This document shows positions 1 through 8,093 of a stretch of DNA of 48,404 nucleotides, in pieces. The first letter of the stretch is position 1. Each line of letters opens with the position of its first letter. Source of the DNA: Clostridia bacterium (lineage in GTDB: Bacteria; Bacillota; Clostridia; UMGS1810); contig JAFSCF010000015.1 of the NCBI GenBank assembly GCA_017436905.1, forward strand, positions 1 to 48,404, written 5' to 3'. The translations under genes were made by a program, and so were the position numbers. The notes beneath the pieces are model-generated. The model was not told the DNA's origin. It was given only the letters and a program-made list of their open reading frames with translations, and ran no database searches.

Positions 1-45
1 AATACATTTAAAATCTTTATAGTAATCAGGAGCGTATATTTTCAA
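1..45 (-). CDS. N-terminus of a probable flagellin lysine N-methylase (FliB-like), cut by window start
   Basis: Only the first 15 codons are inside the window, read leftwards from a TTG at 43-45. They translate to MKIYAPDYYKDFKCI, which resembles the conserved opening of Firmicutes FliB/YkgJ-like lysine N-methylases, where a PxYYKxFKCIAxKC segment leads into a cysteine cluster. An AAAGGTGA ribosome binding site lies six bases upstream of the TTG, and a sigma-A promoter at 64-92 points the same way. The combination of promoter, binding site and sensible peptide makes this a real gene start; the family assignment rests on few residues and is tentative. Confidence 0.5.
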   Translation of the reverse strand, partial: MKIYAPDYYKDFKCI

Positions 46-63
46 TTTTCATCACCTTTATTA

Positions 64-92
64 ATTTTAACACCATTTTATATATAAGTCAA
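64..92 (-). promoter_or_regulatory. sigma-A promoter for the left-edge gene
   Basis: On the minus strand TTGACT (87-92) and TAAAAT (64-69) are separated by 17 bases. It is divergent from the promoter at 111-139. Confidence 0.6.
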
Positions 93-110
93 AAAAATTT
101 AAAAAACCTA

Positions 111-139
111 TTGACAATATCTGATTTGTAGTATATACT
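111..139 (+). promoter_or_regulatory. sigma-A promoter of the YtrA/ABC operon
   Basis: TTGACA (111-116), 17-base spacer, TATACT (134-139). The -10 box lies inside the palindrome TAGTATATACTA, so a repressor bound there would block polymerase. Confidence 0.85.
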
Positions 140-165
140 AACTGTATTAGTACACGTAATACAGT
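129..165. promoter_or_regulatory. probable YtrA-type operator
   Basis: Two symmetric elements overlap the -10 box and start region. The first is the perfect 12-base palindrome TAGTATATACTA at 129-140. The second is ACTGTATTA (141-149) paired with TAATACAGT (157-165), perfect 9-base arms around a 7-base centre. GntR-family regulators of the YtrA subfamily usually bind such AT-rich TA/GTA palindromes upstream of their own operon, so autoregulation by the next gene is inferred. Confidence 0.7.
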
Positions 166-182
166 TGTAAAGGGGTGAATAT

Positions 183-554
183 ATGATAAAGATTGATTAC
201 AAAGACAGCCGAAGTCTGCACGAGCAGATAGAAGACGGAATAAAGACGCTTATAATAAATAAGGCACTGGCAGAGGATGAACAACTTCCGTCAGTACGTG
301 AACTTTCCATATCTCTTACGGTCAATCCTAATACTGTTCAAAAAGCATATAAGCAACTTGAATCTGACGGATTTATATACAGTATAAAGGGCAGGGGCAA
401 TTTTGTCGCTCCGGTTTCACATACAAAAGACAGCGCCAAGATAAAAGAACTGTATGAAAATCTTGAAACGTCGGTTAAAGCGCTTATGTACCTTGGTGAG
501 TCAAAGGAAAGTATAGACGAGATTATTGATAAAATAAAGGAGGAGTTTAAATGA
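183..554 (+). CDS. GntR-family transcriptional regulator, YtrA subfamily
   Basis: This is a 123-residue protein made almost entirely of a winged helix-turn-helix. The recognition region LPSVRELSISLTVNPNTVQ (about residues 36-54) and the wing KGRGNFV (about 69-75) are typical of GntR proteins. Only a short helical tail (about 85-123) follows, as in the YtrA subfamily, which lacks a large effector domain and commonly controls linked ABC transporters. A GGGGTGA binding site precedes the ATG. The stop overlaps the start of the ATPase gene (ATGA), so the two are translationally coupled. It is expected to repress its own operon through the palindromes at 129-165. What relieves repression is unknown; cell-envelope stress or antimicrobial peptides are known for relatives. 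Confidence 0.9.
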   Translation: MIKIDYKDSRSLHEQIEDGIKTLIINKALAEDEQLPSVRELSISLTVNPNTVQKAYKQLESDGFIYSIKGRGNFVAPVSHTKDSAKIKELYENLETSVKALMYLGESKESIDEIIDKIKEEFK

Positions 555-1450
555 TAAAAGTTTCAGATGTTGTTAAGCATTTTGATGATTTTCAGGTTTT
601 AAAGTCTATGAGCCTGCACGTAAGAAAAGGCACAATTTACGGTCTTATCGGTCCTAATGGTGCAGGAAAGACGACTATTATAAATCATATAAACGGGGTT
701 ATGCAACCCGAAAGCGGAAGTATAACCGTAGACGGTGTGCAGGTTTATGAAAATGAAAAGGTAAAGCAGAAGATTTTAAATATATCTGACGACTGGTTTT
801 ATTTTAGTACATATACAATTAAGCAGATGGCTGAATTTTATAAAGATATTTACCCGCAGTTCAATACTGACCGCTACGAGAAATTAAAAGAAGTATTTAA
901 ACTGAACGAGAAAAAGCAGATTCGAAAAATGTCTAAAGGACAGAAAAAGCAGGTGGCGTTTTGGCTGTGCTTATCTGCAATGCCCGAGGTGCTTATTCTG
1001 GACGAGCCGTTAGACGGACTTGATCCCGTAATGCGCAAGCAGGTTCTAAATCTTGTTATTGCCGACGTTGCCGACAGAGAACTTACTGTTTTAGTATCTT
1101 CGCACAATTTAAGAGAACTTGAAGATATCTGCGACTGGGTTGGCATTATTCATGACGGCAAACTGATTGCCGAAAAGCCTTTGGACGATATCAAAGGCGG
1201 AGTGTGCAAATATCAGGTGTCGTTCAAAGAGGATAAATCCGACTTTTTAAATTCCATTGACGGTCTTTTAAGCATTACAAATACGGGCTCTGTTTATAAC
1301 CTTATAATTAAAGGCGATGCCGATGCAAACTATAAAATTTTAAAAGATGCTTCGCCGATACTGTTGGAGCGTGTGAGCCTCACTTTAGAGGAAGTATTTA
1401 TCTACGAGTTAGGAGGTTTGGGATATGATTTCAAAAACATCATTTTTTAA
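551..1450 (+). CDS. ABC transporter ATP-binding subunit, YtrA-linked
   Basis: This 299-residue ATPase has Walker A GPNGAGKTT at 34-42, the signature-like MSKGQKKQ at 127-134 (SKGQ in place of the textbook SGGQ, common in this exporter class), Walker B LILDEP at 148-153 and the switch histidine in SSHN at 185. It should energise the membrane subunit encoded next. The start overlaps the regulator stop by four bases, and its 3' end overlaps the permease gene by 26 bases, indicating a tightly coupled three-gene operon. The C-terminal 90 residues are an unconserved-looking tail of the kind found in lipid or peptide exporters. Substrate unknown. Confidence 0.93.
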   Translation: MIKVSDVVKHFDDFQVLKSMSLHVRKGTIYGLIGPNGAGKTTIINHINGVMQPESGSITVDGVQVYENEKVKQKILNISDDWFYFSTYTIKQMAEFYKDIYPQFNTDRYEKLKEVFKLNEKKQIRKMSKGQKKQVAFWLCLSAMPEVLILDEPLDGLDPVMRKQVLNLVIADVADRELTVLVSSHNLRELEDICDWVGIIHDGKLIAEKPLDDIKGGVCKYQVSFKEDKSDFLNSIDGLLSITNTGSVYNLIIKGDADANYKILKDASPILLERVSLTLEEVFIYELGGLGYDFKNIIF

Positions 1451-3173
1451 TAAAGGTATATATAAATCAACAGTAAAACGATATTCGTGGGGAGCGTTAC
1501 TTTATTTTATAATACTTTTTGTGTCTACGGGGTTGTCAATATTTTTAAACATATACAGAGATTTTTCCCATATGCCGTACGATTATTTTGAGAATTATCC
1601 CGTTATATTACACGGCGCATATATAACCGTACCGATTTTATTGGCTTTGGTAGTGCCTACAGTAGTTGCGCTTTTGGTGTTCAGGTTTATACATTCTAAA
1701 AAGCAGTCAGTATTTATCCACAGTATTCCTGTTTCAAGAAAAGCGAATTACGTTTCGTCAATCCTTGCATCGTTTACGCTTATGCTTGTGCCCATAATAT
1801 TAAACGGAATAATACTTATACTTATCTCAATGTTTGGCTACGGTCATTACTTTACCGTTAGAGATTGCTTTGTGTGGATAGGGTATAACCTGATTGGAGT
1901 ATTTTTAATGTTTTCCGTTGCGGTGTTTGCGGCATCTGTTACAGGTAACAGTTTTGCAATGGTAGCCATAAATGCTCTTATACACTCTTTTTTGTTTATA
2001 ACAGTAGCAACACTCAGCGTTATGGCGGGCGTGTTCGTATACGGTTATATTGACAGCAATATTTTGTTTGAAAACATTATGCAACGTAATTTCGCAGTAG
2101 TGGTTTTCGGTTTTATGGATAAATATTTCCGTGAAGATATAACTGCTCTGCAAATTGTTAAATTTGTAATTGCAGCAATTGCTCTGTATATCGGTTCGTA
2201 CTTTCTTTATAAAAAAAGACGCCTCGAAACTGCTAGTGATGTTGCAGGGTTTAAATGTTTAAACCATATATTCAAATACGTTGTAACATTTTTAGCAACA
2301 ATGTTTGGCTTTGCCATATTTGCACCTTACATTGAAGAAAATGCGGTTGTTTTCACAATAATCATTGCTATAATAAGCATAATAGCATATGTTGCATCAG
2401 AAATGGTTTTAAAGAAAACAGTTAATATTCTGTATGCGTGGAAAGGATATGTTGGATTTGCAGCGTTCTTTGTTGCACTTGTTGTTTTGTTTTCGCAGAC
2501 ATCTTTCTTCGGTTACGAAACTAAAGTGCCCGAAATTGCTGAAATAGAAGAAGCGTCACTATATAATTACTATCATCGTGAAGAACCTTTTACGGCAAAC
2601 GAAGAACTTGTTAAAATGGTTATAGATGCACACGAAGATTTTATTTCTGTAATCCCGTCAACCAGTTATGAACGGTTGTATAATTCGCCGTATAATACAA
2701 GAATACATATTAAGTATAATCTTAAAAACGGCAAGACCGTCTACAGAGTTTATCCTGTGACATACGAACAAAGGGTAGAGTTAATGAACGCTTTTTACGA
2801 GTATGACGAGTACAAGCAAATGTGCGAGGAGATATTTGTAGATGAGTCTAAAGTAATAGGAATAGACATTCAAAGTTATAATAATGGCGGATACCGTGAG
2901 GAACATGAGATAGATGATTATAAAGAACTCCTTGCAGTTTTAAAAGAAGACATATTAAATATGAGTTATGAAGAATTATATCCAAAAGAACTTAAAAGCG
3001 AAGATGTTTTATATGATGTATCTGTAAATTATCTGTTTGACAGCGGTATTGATGAAAACGGTGAGTTGCGAACTCATCGGAATGGAATTTATATAAATAT
3101 TACAGACAAATATGAAAAGACCGTTAAGTGGCTCAAAGACAGAAATTATAAGAGCGCAGGATATACCAGATAA
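1425..3173 (+). CDS. ABC transporter permease with large C-terminal extracytoplasmic domain
   Basis: This 582-residue membrane protein has about ten hydrophobic segments in residues 20-365, followed by a roughly 215-residue hydrophilic region (about 368-582) rich in Tyr, Glu and Asp. The start at 1425 is supported by AGGAGG ten bases upstream, inside the ATPase gene. YtrA-linked Clostridial permeases with this architecture are often annotated with a DUF6449-type C-terminal domain; I infer this from size and context and cannot confirm it. One permease gene means that the transporter is probably a homodimer with two copies of the ATPase. A strong terminator follows directly. Confidence 0.8.
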   Translation: MISKTSFFNKGIYKSTVKRYSWGALLYFIILFVSTGLSIFLNIYRDFSHMPYDYFENYPVILHGAYITVPILLALVVPTVVALLVFRFIHSKKQSVFIHSIPVSRKANYVSSILASFTLMLVPIILNGIILILISMFGYGHYFTVRDCFVWIGYNLIGVFLMFSVAVFAASVTGNSFAMVAINALIHSFLFITVATLSVMAGVFVYGYIDSNILFENIMQRNFAVVVFGFMDKYFREDITALQIVKFVIAAIALYIGSYFLYKKRRLETASDVAGFKCLNHIFKYVVTFLATMFGFAIFAPYIEENAVVFTIIIAIISIIAYVASEMVLKKTVNILYAWKGYVGFAAFFVALVVLFSQTSFFGYETKVPEIAEIEEASLYNYYHREEPFTANEELVKMVIDAHEDFISVIPSTSYERLYNSPYNTRIHIKYNLKNGKTVYRVYPVTYEQRVELMNAFYEYDEYKQMCEEIFVDESKVIGIDIQSYNNGGYREEHEIDDYKELLAVLKEDILNMSYEELYPKELKSEDVLYDVSVNYLFDSGIDENGELRTHRNGIYINITDKYEKTVKWLKDRNYKSAGYTR

Positions 3174-3180
3174 CGCAATA

Positions 3181-3208
3181 AAAAGGACCGGAATATTCCG
3201 GTCCTTTT
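3181..3208. terminator. bidirectional terminator between permease and antiporter genes
   Basis: A perfect 28-base palindrome, AAAAGGACCGGAAT followed by its complement, provides A- and T-runs on both sides and serves the converging genes. Confidence 0.9.
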
Positions 3209-3224
3209 AAATTTGTTGTTTTGT

Positions 3225-4838
3225 TTACGCCTGCGCTTTATCTTTGGTTATTGCTTTAATAGCAAAGAGCACTGCGATTGTCAGTACTATACCGATAGGC
3301 AACAGAATGTATGCACTCTGGATAAACGCAGCAAGCAGATACATTACAAATGAGATAGCCGCTACTGTAATAGCGTATGGTAACTGAGTTGAAACGTGGT
3401 TTAAGTGGTTGCACTGAGCACCTGCCGAAGACATAATTGTTGTATCAGAAATTGGTGAGCAGTGGTCACCGCAAACAGCACCTGCAAGGCAAGCAGACAT
3501 ACCGATTATCATAAGTTCGCTGTCAGCAGGGAAAATAGCGGCAACAATCGGGATTAAGATACCAAATGTACCCCATGATGTACCAGTTGAGAATGCCAGT
3601 ACGCAAGCAACTATAAAGATAATTGCGGGCAGGAAGTTTGCAAGGCCTGCAGCAGCAGAATCCATTAAACCGCCTACGAATACGTCAGCACCTAAAAGAC
3701 CTGTCATGTTTTTGAGCGAGGTTGCAAATGTGAGGATTAAAATTGCAGGTACCATAGAGATGAAACCTTTGGGGATGCAATCCATAGCCTCTTTGAAAGT
3801 GATGATTTTTCTTGCCATCAGGTAGATAATGGTAATTACCAGAGCAATCAGTGCACCCCAGGGAAGTCCAACTGTTGCGTCTGTATCACCGAATGCTGTG
3901 ATAAAGTCAGCACCCGAGAAGAAACCGCCTACATATAAAAGACCGATAATGCTTGCGATAACCAATACAACTACAGGGAGAATAAGGTCCATAACTTTGC
4001 CTTTTGGATTTGGCTCGGCATCGTTAGTTTCATCAACTCTATCGCCGCAGGTGTATAAATCGCCGTTGTTGATTGCGTTGAGTTCGTGCTTTTTCATTGA
4101 GCCGAAGTCAAACTTCATAACTGCAAGCGCTACAACAAATACAAGTGTAAGGAGTGAGTAGAAGTTGTAGGGAATAGCACGTACAAAAAGTTCTATACCG
4201 GAATATCCTGTGCCCTCAGCAAATTGAGAAACAGCAGCAGCCCATGAAGAAATGGGAGCAATCATACATATGGGAGCAGCAGTAGCATCGATAATGTATG
4301 AAAGTTTTGCGCGTGAGATTTTGTGGCTATCAGTAACGGGACGCATAACGCTACCAACGGTTAAGCAGTTGAAGTAGTCGTCAATAAAAATAAGAACACC
4401 TAATACAAATGTGGCAATCATAGCGCCAACACGTGATTTAATGTGTGTTTCAGCCCATCTCCCAAACGCTGCAGAGCCGCCTGCTTTGTTAACGAGTGCT
4501 ACCATTGCGCCGAGTATAACCAAGAACATAAATATACCCGCTGTGCCCGAGATTGCAGCAATGATGCCATCATTTAAAAGAGCATCAAGAGCGCCTACGG
4601 GATTCCAGTTGGCAACGAATAAGCCGCCTAAAAGGATACCAATAAACAGTGATGAGTAAACTTCCTTAGTGATAAGCGCTAGAGCAATAGCCACTAACGG
4701 AGGAAGCAGAGCAACAAAGGTGGAGTAATACATACTGGTTGCCTCAACGTCTGCTGTTTTAATAAACACAGAGCATACTGCAACTACAATCGCTGCAACC
4801 ACAAATGCGATTATGTTGCCGATAGTTTTTTTCTTCAC
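3225..4838 (-). CDS. Na+/H+ antiporter, NhaC family
   Basis: This is a 537-residue polytopic protein with about twelve hydrophobic segments. The conserved FIDDYFNCLTVGSVMRPVTD region (about residue 150 onwards) and the C-terminal SACLAGAVCGDHCSPISDTT region (about 450 onwards) are hallmarks of NhaC-type antiporters. Relatives exchange Na+ for protons, sometimes coupled to a carboxylate pair such as malate/lactate (MleN). The start is GTG, with AGGAGG at 4846-4851 on the complement. A promoter lies at 4872-4900 and no partner gene adjoins. Cation or metabolite specificity cannot be told from sequence alone; the lactate dehydrogenase at 36.7-40.1 kb makes a carboxylate role conceivable. Confidence 0.88.
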   Translation of the reverse strand: MKKKTIGNIIAFVVAAIVVAVCSVFIKTADVEATSMYYSTFVALLPPLVAIALALITKEVYSSLFIGILLGGLFVANWNPVGALDALLNDGIIAAISGTAGIFMFLVILGAMVALVNKAGGSAAFGRWAETHIKSRVGAMIATFVLGVLIFIDDYFNCLTVGSVMRPVTDSHKISRAKLSYIIDATAAPICMIAPISSWAAAVSQFAEGTGYSGIELFVRAIPYNFYSLLTLVFVVALAVMKFDFGSMKKHELNAINNGDLYTCGDRVDETNDAEPNPKGKVMDLILPVVVLVIASIIGLLYVGGFFSGADFITAFGDTDATVGLPWGALIALVITIIYLMARKIITFKEAMDCIPKGFISMVPAILILTFATSLKNMTGLLGADVFVGGLMDSAAAGLANFLPAIIFIVACVLAFSTGTSWGTFGILIPIVAAIFPADSELMIIGMSACLAGAVCGDHCSPISDTTIMSSAGAQCNHLNHVSTQLPYAITVAAISFVMYLLAAFIQSAYILLPIGIVLTIAVLFAIKAITKDKAQA

Positions 4839-4871
4839 AAAAAAACCTCCTAAAAATAAAAATCTGAATTT

Positions 4872-4900
4872 ATATTATCATAAAAAGAATTTTCGGTCAA
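4872..4900 (-). promoter_or_regulatory. sigma-A promoter for the NhaC-type gene
   Basis: On the minus strand TTGACC (4895-4900), 17-base spacer, TAATAT (4872-4877). Confidence 0.75.
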
Positions 4901-5005
4901 CAGTTTTTGTAAAATTATGGTGTAAAGCAATATATATTGTAGGATAGTGCAGATTGATGAGTTTATGTTTGTTTATAATTTACTAAAAATATTTTGACAA
5001 TTCTA

Positions 5006-5034
5006 TTGAAAAAATCCTTGTTTTTTGGTATTAT
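5006..5034 (+). promoter_or_regulatory. sigma-A promoter of the glycan operon
   Basis: TTGAAA (5006-5011), 17 bases, TATTAT (5029-5034). A second TTGACA at 4994-4999 is badly spaced for this -10. CCTAT-TT-ATAGG at 5049-5060 lies just downstream and could be a small operator or leader hairpin. No other convincing promoter was seen before 10.4 kb. Confidence 0.7.
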
Positions 5035-5110
5035 TATATTGTATTGTGCCTATTTATAGGTGTTTTAAATCCATACATACCAAATATATTGTTGAAAGAG
5101 ATGATAAAAC

Positions 5111-6325
5111 GTGGCAAAAATGAATATCCCGTTTTCTCCTCCAGATATATCGGAATTGGAGATTGAGCAAGTTTGCGAAGCACTTCGCTCAGGCTGGATT
5201 ACTACAGGTCCCCGAGTAAAAGAACTGGAAAGATTAATCGCAGAATATGTGGGCACCAACAAATCAGTATGCCTTAACTCGCAAACTGCGTGTGCTGAAA
5301 TGGCGTTGCGTGTTATGGGGATTAGCGAAGGTGATGAGGTCATAGTTCCTGCATATACATATACAGCAACGGCATCTGTTGTTGCACATATTGGTGCAAA
5401 AATCGTTATGATTGATTGTCAGGAAAACTGCCTTGAAATGGATTATGATGCCGTAGAGGCGGCTGTAAATGAAAAAACTAAGGCGATTATCGCTGTTGAT
5501 ATTGCAGGAATCCCTTGTGATTATGACAGACTTTTTGAAATTGCAGATAAAAAGAAAAACGTATTTTCGCCTTCGTCGGATATTCAAAAAGCACTCGGCA
5601 GAGTTGCTGTTATAGCAGATACTGCTCATGCTTTCGGTGCAAAACGTGACGATAAGATGGCAGGTGATATGGCGGATTTTTCTGCTACCTCATTCCATGC
5701 AGTTAAAAATATGACTACTGCAGAGGGGGGCGCACTTACATGGCGTGCCATAGACGGAATAAGCGATGATGATATTTATCGTCAACTTCAACTTTTGAGC
5801 CTTCATGGGCAAAGTAAAGACGCTCTTGCAAAAACACAACTTGGCGCATGGGAGTATGATATAGTCGCACCATACTATAAATGCAATATGACAGATATTT
5901 TGGCTGCTGTGGGGCTTGCGCAGTTTGAGCGTTACCCCGATATGCTTAAACGCCGCCGTGAGATTATAGAAAAATATGACAGTGCATTGAATCCCGTAGG
6001 GGTGAAATCTCTTAAACACTATACAGATAAATACACCTCATCAGGGCATCTTTACATTACAAATATTCCGGACATTACTCCGGAACAACGTAATGAAATT
6101 ATTATCAAAATGGCAGAGCAGGGTATAGCCTGCAATGTTCATTACAAGCCATTGCCAATGCATACTGCTTATAAGAATATGGGGTTTGACATTAAAAATT
6201 ATCCTAATGCATACAATCACTTTGTAAATGAAATTACTCTTCCGCTACATACAGGTTTAACAGATGAGCAGATTGATTATATAGCAGATGAATATATTAA
6301 GATTTTAGGTGATTACATAAAATGA
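5111..6325 (+). CDS. DegT/DnrJ/EryC1/StrS family sugar aminotransferase
   Basis: This PLP enzyme of 404 residues transfers an amino group, usually from glutamate, to a nucleotide-linked keto-sugar, giving an amino sugar for glycan synthesis. The opening NIPFSPPDI, the SGWITTGP region (about 27-34) and SFHAVKNMTTAEGG (about 194-207), whose Lys199 should bind PLP, are standard family landmarks. PglE-type enzymes that make UDP-bacillosamine precursors belong here, but no dehydratase or acetyltransferase partner is present. The start is GTG at 5111, with GAAAGAG about ten bases upstream; an ATG three codons in is an alternative. First gene of a six-gene operon; its end overlaps the next start (ATGA). 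Confidence 0.92.
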   Translation: MAKMNIPFSPPDISELEIEQVCEALRSGWITTGPRVKELERLIAEYVGTNKSVCLNSQTACAEMALRVMGISEGDEVIVPAYTYTATASVVAHIGAKIVMIDCQENCLEMDYDAVEAAVNEKTKAIIAVDIAGIPCDYDRLFEIADKKKNVFSPSSDIQKALGRVAVIADTAHAFGAKRDDKMAGDMADFSATSFHAVKNMTTAEGGALTWRAIDGISDDDIYRQLQLLSLHGQSKDALAKTQLGAWEYDIVAPYYKCNMTDILAAVGLAQFERYPDMLKRRREIIEKYDSALNPVGVKSLKHYTDKYTSSGHLYITNIPDITPEQRNEIIIKMAEQGIACNVHYKPLPMHTAYKNMGFDIKNYPNAYNHFVNEITLPLHTGLTDEQIDYIADEYIKILGDYIK

Positions 6326-7065
6326 TATTGTGCAAATGGGAACAACTCCCAAAGGAAATGCAAACAGACGCTGTTAGGCAGTATTATAATGCTTTGAAAC
6401 ATAAGCAGTTCAGTCTTGTATTAAAACGTATATTTGATATTATTGTATCTGCAATAATGCTGGTTATACTTTTACCCGTATTTATAATTCTTGCAATATT
6501 GATTAAAGCAGATTCCCAAGGACCTGTTTTTTACCGTCAGGAACGAGTTACGCAGTACGGACGTAAATATAAAATTTTTAAATTCCGTACTATGGTTACC
6601 GACGCTGATAAATATGCAAAAGTTACAGTTAATAACGATAGCCGTATAACTTGCATAGGCGCTAAAATAAGAAAGTACCGCCTTGATGAGATATGCCAAC
6701 TTATAGATATTTTACGTGGTACTATGACATTTGTCGGCACTCGTCCTGAAGTTCCTAAGTATGTAGAGTGTTATAGCGATGAAATGCTGGCAACTTTGCT
6801 TTTGCCTGCAGGCGTTACAAGCGAAGCAAGTATATATTATAAAGATGAGGCGCAACTTTTAGATAGTGCGGACGATGTTGACAAAATATACATAGAAAAA
6901 ATACTTCCTGATAAAATGTATTATAATTTAAGAGAAATCAAGAATTTCTCGTTCTGGCACGATATTAAGATTATGTTTATGACCGTTTTTGCGGTGTTAG
7001 GTAAGGAGTATACTATCGATATAATTACTGAAAAAATGGAGGAAGAGGAGATTGTAGTAAAATGA
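6322..7065 (+). CDS. Bacterial sugar transferase (polyprenyl-phosphate glycosyl-1-phosphate transferase, PglC/WcaJ type)
   Basis: This membrane-associated enzyme of 247 residues moves a sugar-1-phosphate from a nucleotide sugar to undecaprenyl phosphate, the first committed step of a lipid-linked glycan. A basic stretch LVLKRIFDI leads into one hydrophobic, probably re-entrant helix (about 36-61). The family core follows: FKFRTM (about 86-91), the catalytic Asp-Glu pair in RLDEICQL (122-123) and RGTMTFVGTRPEVP (about 132-145). It is of the short monotopic type without a WcaJ-like multi-membrane N-terminus. It overlaps the aminotransferase and the GT2 gene by four bases each. Together with the aminotransferase it suggests an amino sugar at the reducing end. 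Confidence 0.93.
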   Translation: MILCKWEQLPKEMQTDAVRQYYNALKHKQFSLVLKRIFDIIVSAIMLVILLPVFIILAILIKADSQGPVFYRQERVTQYGRKYKIFKFRTMVTDADKYAKVTVNNDSRITCIGAKIRKYRLDEICQLIDILRGTMTFVGTRPEVPKYVECYSDEMLATLLLPAGVTSEASIYYKDEAQLLDSADDVDKIYIEKILPDKMYYNLREIKNFSFWHDIKIMFMTVFAVLGKEYTIDIITEKMEEEEIVVK

Positions 7066-8081
7066 TGACAGTATCCCTATGTGTTGTTGCATATAATGAA
7101 GAAAAATTTTTGCCAAATATTTTGGGAGATTTAGAAAAACAGACTTATCCACATAATTTAATAGAAATCGTTTTAGTTGATAGTAATTCCTCTGATAAAA
7201 CAAAATATATTATGGAGAATTTTGCAAAAAATGCAAGTTCATTTTATAATATTCAAGTTTTGGATAATCCTCAAAAAATTCAATCTATAGGATGGAATGT
7301 GGCAATAACTAACGCTAAAAGCGATGTAATTATTAGAATTGATGCGCATACTCATATCCCTTCAGATTTTACATTTAAGAATATGATGCTTCAAGAGCAA
7401 GGTGAATATGTAACAGGTGGTGTAAGGCCTTGCTTAATCGATAATCCAACGCCATGGAAAGAAATTCTACTTGAAATTGAAAATTCTATGTTTGGTAGCA
7501 GTATTAGTAAGGGACGAAAGAGCAAAAAAAGAGGGTATGTAAAATCAATGTTTCATGCCGCTTATCGGCGAGAGGTTTTTGAAAAAGCGGGAATATTTAA
7601 CCCATATCTTCTTAGAACAGAAGATAACGAAATGCACTATCGCATTCGTAAAGCAGGATACAAATTGTATTGTGATCCTGATATTGTATCCTACCAATAT
7701 GCTCGTAATGATTTAAAAAAAATGATAAGACAAAAATATGGTAATGGATATTGGATAGGATTGACACTTTTTGCTTGTCCTGGTTGTATTTCGTTGTTTC
7801 ATCTTGTGCCTTTAGCATTTTTCTTGGGAATCTTTTTTACTACGATTCTCACTTTCTTTTCTTTTTGGCAGTTCGCAGTGGTTTTGTGGACATTATATTT
7901 AGCATTTGTTTTTACTGGGATGGTATGTGCGATTATTAATAAAAGAGCAAATAGATGGATATTTATGATGCCAATACTATTTTTTCTTGTGCATGTTAGT
8001 TATGGCATAGGTACTTTTGTAGGATTGTTGAAAACACCTTGTTTTCTACATAAAATTAATATGTACAATAATATAAATTAA
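7062..8081 (+). CDS. Family 2 glycosyltransferase, ExoA-like, membrane-anchored
   Basis: This is a 339-residue GT-A enzyme. The N-terminal VSLCVVAYNEEKFLPN and LVDSNSSDKT (about 38-47) form the nucleotide-sugar site, IIRIDAHTHIP places a DAH metal motif at 94-96, and TEDNEMHYRIRKAGY is the acceptor-side motif. Residues about 240-330 carry three or four hydrophobic helices that should tie it to the membrane, as in ExoA-type succinoglycan transferases. It adds a sugar to the lipid-linked precursor made by the preceding enzyme; donor unknown. From here to about 10.1 kb the DNA is visibly richer in A+T than the two genes before it, hinting at recent acquisition. Confidence 0.9.
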   Translation: MMTVSLCVVAYNEEKFLPNILGDLEKQTYPHNLIEIVLVDSNSSDKTKYIMENFAKNASSFYNIQVLDNPQKIQSIGWNVAITNAKSDVIIRIDAHTHIPSDFTFKNMMLQEQGEYVTGGVRPCLIDNPTPWKEILLEIENSMFGSSISKGRKSKKRGYVKSMFHAAYRREVFEKAGIFNPYLLRTEDNEMHYRIRKAGYKLYCDPDIVSYQYARNDLKKMIRQKYGNGYWIGLTLFACPGCISLFHLVPLAFFLGIFFTTILTFFSFWQFAVVLWTLYLAFVFTGMVCAIINKRANRWIFMMPILFFLVHVSYGIGTFVGLLKTPCFLHKINMYNNIN

Positions 8082-8093
8082 GGAGTTTTTTTT

